From Anthonomus grandis grandis (taxonomy: Eukaryota; Arthropoda; Insecta; Coleoptera; Curculionidae), in contig NC_065560.1 in assembly GCF_022605725.1 (NCBI RefSeq), positions 16,359,052-16,423,051 of the forward strand: a stretch of DNA of 64,000 nucleotides, given 5' to 3'. Position numbers and translations under genes: made by a program. Below the pieces are notes generated by a model. The model had not been told where the DNA came from, did no database searches, and worked only from the letters and a program-made list of their open reading frames with translations. Below are positions 59,160-64,000 of the stretch, in pieces. Within the stretch, counting starts at the first letter, position 1. Each line of letters starts with the position of its first letter.

Positions 59160-60560
59160 TAATATAAGAGGTGTGAACACGAACACAACTGCTATGCAGC
59201 GCTAGCAGAGACAAAAGTGAACTTAAAAATAACAAGGTTTATGTGTAGTATCCTGGATATGACCTCCACATCCAATTTAGGTAAAACTTTGGACCCGGCC
59301 ACTTCATTAGAAGCGCTATATCTTGCCAGCATAAAGAAGCTCTGAAATCCCCAGGTTTTAATAGTATGTGGTTCAAAATAGTATTCGACAGATCTACCAA
59401 GTATATCTGCTTCCTTAATGCATCACCCAGCGAAACATGCTATAGAAGGCTTTTTTTCGACCTTGCTGTTAAATCGTAACAACCGTAAAATCGATGTGCA
59501 AACAAACCATCCAAGTTCAGAATATGTTATTGCGGGAGACTTTACCGATCATAATGTCAATTGGTTAAAACATTCTAACAGAACTGATGATGAATGGTGC
59601 CTAGCAGAAGACTTTGAGATTAGTCATGGCCTTTGGTATTTCTTATACGGGAGCGAACCAGAATCCCTAATACTAGAATTCACATGAACGAACTTAGATT
59701 TCCACGCATGACGCGTTGAGTTTGGTGTTATAGATCAGCAAACGGAAAATATTTAAAACAAGTATCGTTGTTTTATTGAAAGGATTTTTCAGAATCAATG
59801 ATCTTTTAGCATGCAAGCAAAATTTCAGAGGTGATTTTGGCAATTATAGGCTTATATTCTGAAAACCTTGAAAACCTCTTTAAACAGCAAACCGTGGTTC
59901 GATAAAAGTTGCACCGATGCAGTCAACAACAAAAATACTGCATCGACGATCGATACCTGAAAAGCAAAATGTAATGAGAGAGTGAAAAACAATCTTCCGA
60001 GTTGATCCAGGTTTATGTGAAATTTTTGACTTGCATTATTGACTCGGGAAAGTGTTTGCATTGCAATGACCGAAATGAAAAAAGGTAGACTTGCTGAGTC
60101 TGATGTTGACTCGAGGACCCATACATCCAAGCTGTCGTTAATGGACACACCTTGTGGAAGATTCAAATTAACGCTGATGTCTCTCGAGGATGCAGCTTTT
60201 TGTTATATATCAACGACCTTCTCGACAAGATTTCTAATCCAATTTATAGCTTTGCTGATGATCCTATGACTTTAGCACCGTATGTTATAGGTGCCAGGTA
60301 ACAACTAATAATGACGACCTTAATATCATTTTGGAGTGGGGTGACCGCAATCTGCTTGAGTTTAACGGAGCTAAAACTCAAGCGGATGTATGTACAAAGA
60401 AGACTGCCTCTGCCGCTTTAAGCCTTATTATGTCTGGGGTTATTTTGCCGCTCTCATCGTGAATTCGCTTATAAGGCTTGGAGGTTAAAAGTAATATGTC
60501 TGAGCATGATCATGTAACAGCTAAAGCGGCTTCTCAAAATATTAGGATGTATACACGGCA
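59160..60560 (+). pseudogene. LINE fragment with endonuclease and RT pieces
   Basis: The plus strand shows endonuclease pieces: ALAETKVNLK (metal-binding Glu), HPSSEYVIAGDFTDHNVNW (catalytic Asp) and LAEDFEISHGL, open from 59418 to 59687. Then near 59880 KPWFDKSCTDAVNNKN marks the EN-RT linker. From about 60135 RT palm pieces follow: NGHTLWKIQINADVSRGCS, LLYINDLLDKISNPIYSF and ADDPMTLAP, with the catalytic Asp pair kept, then WGDRNLLEFNGAKTQ-like text. The fingers domain is deleted, so about half the ORF2 is missing. Clade uncertain (Jockey/CR1/L2-like). Confidence 0.65.
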
Positions 60561-62871
60561 GCAACTTTTAATGCTTAACAAGGTTCGGATTTGTTTATAT
60601 CTTGAGTATTACTCTCACAGGCGACCTGCTTACATTTTCTGTTTCTTTTATTTGAAAAATTTTACAAAAAGCATCTGGTTGAATCACCCAAAGTAGTCAA
60701 GTAAGTAATTTTTAAGCTTATATTTTATCAACTATTTTCTAAAGCTTCTTGAATACCGCCATTTCAAAAGATATTTTTTTTGTGTTTCTAAAATTGCTCG
60801 GGTTCTGACCAACCAATTCAAAATCATAGATTTATTTTTCTTATGAATCATTTATTTTGGCATTTAAGATAGAAAGTAACACATTTACTTTATTTGGGTT
60901 CCGCCTCTGTTAATAATAGTGACTGAGTAGAACCGGGTCGGCAATTAGTGTCGGCGGCAACCACCCGACCGTGAAATGCGATCGCATCCATTTTTCCAAG
61001 AGTGGAACGACGAAAATCCCTAGCACGACTCTGAAATTGCGCCCAAGAGCCGCACGGACGAAATTTTTTTAATTTTCTTTTTGCTTCATGGGAAACTTAT
61101 GCGTGCACCGGGATCGCCGTCGCGCCCTAGACATACGATACAGCAAGATTAAATGGTCGTAGTTTTATACACTCTCTAATTAGCTTTTTTATTTTTAGGC
61201 GAAATAACCAGAATAAATTTTGCTTTAGTGGTTGTAACTTGTAACAATAACATAATAGAAGTAATAGTAATCAAGAGAAATTGAATATAATCATTATTGT
61301 CAAATCGTAGATTAATTAGATACAAAGCTTATTACCATTTAATATTTATATTTATCATCGGATTTAGCATATAATTTGTAGGTTTTACTAAGCTATTTTC
61401 TAAGAAAGACAAACATTTCTGTCCTTTACAAGAATAGTACTGACAAAAATTATAACCAAGTTATAATTTTAGTTACCTTTGTTTACCTTAAGTTTACCTT
61501 TATTTGTTCTTACATTTTTAGTTCCAGAAATTTTTTTTTTGTTAGTTTTACCATTTTCTTTTAATTCTGTCTACATTTTATTTTTTTTTAATAAGCACCC
61601 TTATGTGTCTAATATTACTGTTACCGTAAATAATAATAAAGGTCAAATATTAGTATGGTCTGATTTATTTAGAAAGTCGTATTTAAAATGTATGATAAAA
61701 CTCAATTAGAGTAGATTAAAAATGTAAAGTAATTTCTACATACTGCTCCGATGATTTTTCTTACATTTATTTCTTGTGTGCCTTGTCCTTCATTTTCTTT
61801 ATTTCTTTAGATCTGATTATTGTTGTTCATTGTTGGTTGTATATAGAATAAGCAGAATTTACATGCATAGGACTTTCTATCATTTGAGCTGTGAACTTTT
61901 GTTTCCATCCAAGTAAAGCGAATATATATACCTTCCTATGTTCCTCGTGGAAACCGTGCTTTTCCATAAAAGGATTTGTTACGTAAAATAAACAACCATT
62001 GTTATTATTTATTTTTGGATTGACGGTCGAGGTGACAGTTGACTGGATCTTAATCTAAGGCCGATTATGGAAGTCGCCGTTACTCCGTTTTTTATTTTTC
62101 CGTCATAAGTTCATTCCATTTAATGTTTGTTCTGGCAGTTGTCTTTTATTGAGCATCCATGTGAGATTTTGGCGGTCAAAAAGATTCTAGAATATTTCAG
62201 GTCATTGGAGTTTGTAACTGTAACCGCATGTGTCTTTAGAATTTTTGGAAATTTAATTCTTTATGCGACATAAAAGTGGTTCAATTACGTTTGAAATTTC
62301 GGTATAGTTTTACTCTTTCGGTATAATTTTGCCCGGAAGGAAATTTTATAAAACCTCGAATTGTTTATTTAAAATCAAACCCGCTGCGTTACATATCTTA
62401 TTGGCACGATTTTGGTAACCGTCATTAGTTTGTGAGGTAATCTAGGTCTTGATTACTACTTCTTGATCCTGTTTTAATAGAGGTTGTTTCTTTTAGGGTT
62501 TCAGTTTTAGTTTTTTTGTTTAGTTTGATTTCTTGGTTTTGTTTGAATTATCCAGGACTCCAGTTTACCCTTTAGGTAACGCTTTTGTCTTCTTGGAATC
62601 GACCTAATGTAACCCGCTTGACTGGTGGTTGAGTTGAACTCTGGATTCTTTTGGATTCTCACCACTTCGTTAGCTATCATACAGATTTTGACACACTGGC
62701 TCTGTAGTGACCAGAACACACTACAAGAGGAGCCAATACTATTGGTAATCTAGTAAACTACAATTTTATATCAGGTTAACATCAGCTAAGTACATAGTTT
62801 TAAGTCAATAAATAGTGTTAATTTTCATTACCTATTTTTAATATCTTTTGTTTACTTAATATTCACATTCA
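60561..62871. other. Unassigned DNA with a small GC-rich island
   Basis: Mostly AT-rich. 60900-61140 is conspicuously GC-rich (GTCGGCGGCAACCACCCGAC, GGGATCGCCGTCGCGCCC) with no coding frame; it could be a 5' UTR or SINE/LINE piece. A short hairpin (11-bp arms, 61446-61470) is present. The minus frame 62507-62719 (basic, 70 codons) has no recognised family. Confidence 0.45.
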
Positions 62872-63534
62872 GAGTTGAAATAAGACTTTTTTCGCCTTTA
62901 AACATATGTCCTAAAATGTGCCTCCTCAGAGCTACAGCTCGCGCAAATTGCTTGAAAAAAATCGATTATTTGAAATCGTAACTACAATTATGCATCAATT
63001 TTTCTAAAACTTTGCATTTATTTTTTCCTCTTCAAAAAAATGATGTAAATCCAATTATAGATAAGGATTCAGGGGAACTTATCCTTCTGATGGCCCATAT
63101 TTTAGGTTTCCTATAAGAAATTTAAATATCTAGTAACACCATCTAGTTGGCCATAAAAAATATAATTTTTTCGTCTCTTGTTTTGAAAATTGCTGATCAA
63201 CCAAAGGAAGCCATTGCATATGCGATCAATCTATTAAATTAGAAAAGATGAAGTGGGCTATGCCTGCTTAACTTTTTGTCAAATCAAGTTAATTTTACCT
63301 AAAAATGATGTTCTAAATTTTAAAATTTCTTATTGAAAACATATGGGCCATCAAAAGGGTAAGCCTACCTGAATCTTTTCCTAAAATTAAGTTTATACTA
63401 TTTTTGAGATGGAAAATGTCAAGGAGACCGAAAATAGTTAGGACTTTCAAAAAGATTTGACGTATCAGTGTTTCAAATAATCGGGGTGCATTTTAGGACA
63501 CTTGCTTAAATGAAAAAAAGTCATATTTTAACTC
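62872..63534. mobile_element. Fold-back (long inverted-repeat) element, about 660 bp
   Basis: The left arm 62872-63143 and right arm 63310-63534 are diverged inverted copies. Shared ordered blocks are GAGTT.AAATA.GACTTTTTT, GTCCTAAAATG, CGATTATTTGAAA, GATTCAGG and TTTTGATGGCCCATAT (left copy TCTGATGGCCCATAT). The central 165 bp has no coding frame. No target duplication found. It resembles a non-autonomous fold-back or MITE-type element. Confidence 0.8.
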
Positions 63535-64000
63535 CAGCAATACGCTCTTAAAATATTTGCACTGAATTTTGTAACAGCCTGTATATATCGATTTTTATCG
63601 ATTATTAATAGAATGCATTAAATGTTGAACCTGTAAACATATTATCCATTGACTTTTATTTATCGGTATTTTTGTCCTCTTAGTAAATTTTTAAATAACG
63701 CCCTGGGCTTGTGACTAAAAATTCGGTAGTGCTCATATTTTAAACTTTCTAGTTAGCTTTTGTTTAATATAAGCTATGAATAACAAGTAAAATTTTGGAC
63801 ATAACAAACTCACCCCTGAGTAGGATTGTATGTTGAGTGGTAAATTTTTTTTTTCTTTTCATATAATTGAAGCACCCGGTAAATTTTTAGTCAGATGCAG
63901 TGTGACGGGCATATTGCATTCTCTGTTAATTCTACATATTTTATTACTTGTGATATAGAATTAGTTTTTAGTGTTCATTATTATTGTATATATAATGGAG
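63535..64000. other. Unassigned AT-rich DNA to window end
   Basis: No gene or repeat recognised. Confidence 0.5.

Noticed and set aside
62507..62719. Basic 70-codon minus frame, possibly a retroelement gag start
   Set aside because: No motif beyond Lys/Arg richness; no LTR or pol found next to it.
1..64000. tRNA, rRNA and CRISPR
   Set aside because: No B-box-like GGTTCRANNCC in cloverleaf context, no rRNA-like GC-rich blocks, and no regularly spaced short repeats were seen. The only tRNA-related string is the copia primer site.

Overview
This window looks like an AT-rich, transposon-dominated stretch of an animal genome, almost certainly an insect. The TE mix points that way: five piggyBac-type copies, PIF/Harbinger, Tc1/mariner relatives, copia, Gypsy, and R1-, I-, CR1- and RTE-like LINEs. 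The (TTGGG)n tracts resemble arthropod telomere-type 5-mers. I found no convincing host gene, tRNA or rRNA. Every long reading frame I could assign belongs to a mobile element, and every one is broken by stops, frameshifts or truncation. The region therefore reads as heterochromatin-like or intergenic DNA.

Layout. 1-3200: AT-rich, unassigned. 3201-5631 and 6373-8675: two decayed piggyBac elements with recognisable termini, both with the transposase on the minus strand. 9632-14177: short inverted termini around a complete copia-type LTR retrotransposon (10143-14105, with LTRs, tRNA-iMet primer site and a 5-bp target duplication). 15060-15760: I-like LINE RNase H fragment. 16330-17310: tandem repeat with a period of about 350-370 bp, then two Tc1/mariner-like transposase fragments (17330-18070, 18557-18835). 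20685-23003: PIF/Harbinger element with both of its genes, a Myb/SANT-type protein and a DDE transposase. 23190-24110: probable LINE ORF1. 28690-29290: Gypsy RT/RNase H. 30692-34716: a 4-kb element with inverted termini of about 310 bp around a long decayed gene for a protein with PIN/XPG-nuclease-like motifs; this is the most unusual autonomous element here. 36478-39027: mariner C-terminus and two piggyBac fragments. 39765-42119: the best-preserved piggyBac, with a catalytic Asp changed to Ala.

43890-48047 carries a degenerate RT and a CR1-group LINE (ORF1 with coiled coil, ORF2 with endonuclease and partial RT). That LINE breaks off at a 200-bp inverted repeat (48048-48245), matched by a copy at 54012-54211. 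Between the two repeats lie head-to-head CCCAA/TTGGG tracts, a LINE 3' fragment with poly(A), a nearly full-length R1-superfamily LINE (48821-53425) with poly(A), and a (TTGGG)n array. This layout recalls the telomere-repeat-targeting TRAS/SART LINEs. 54680-60560 holds three more degenerate LINE pieces. 62872-63534 is a large fold-back element.

Nothing here works together as a pathway. The organisation is one of nested, successive insertions: copia inside a small TIR element, the 4-kb TIR element inside an older dispersed repeat, and the R1-like LINE plus TTGGG tracts inside an inverted-repeat unit. Family assignments come from motif recognition by eye; no database search was possible.
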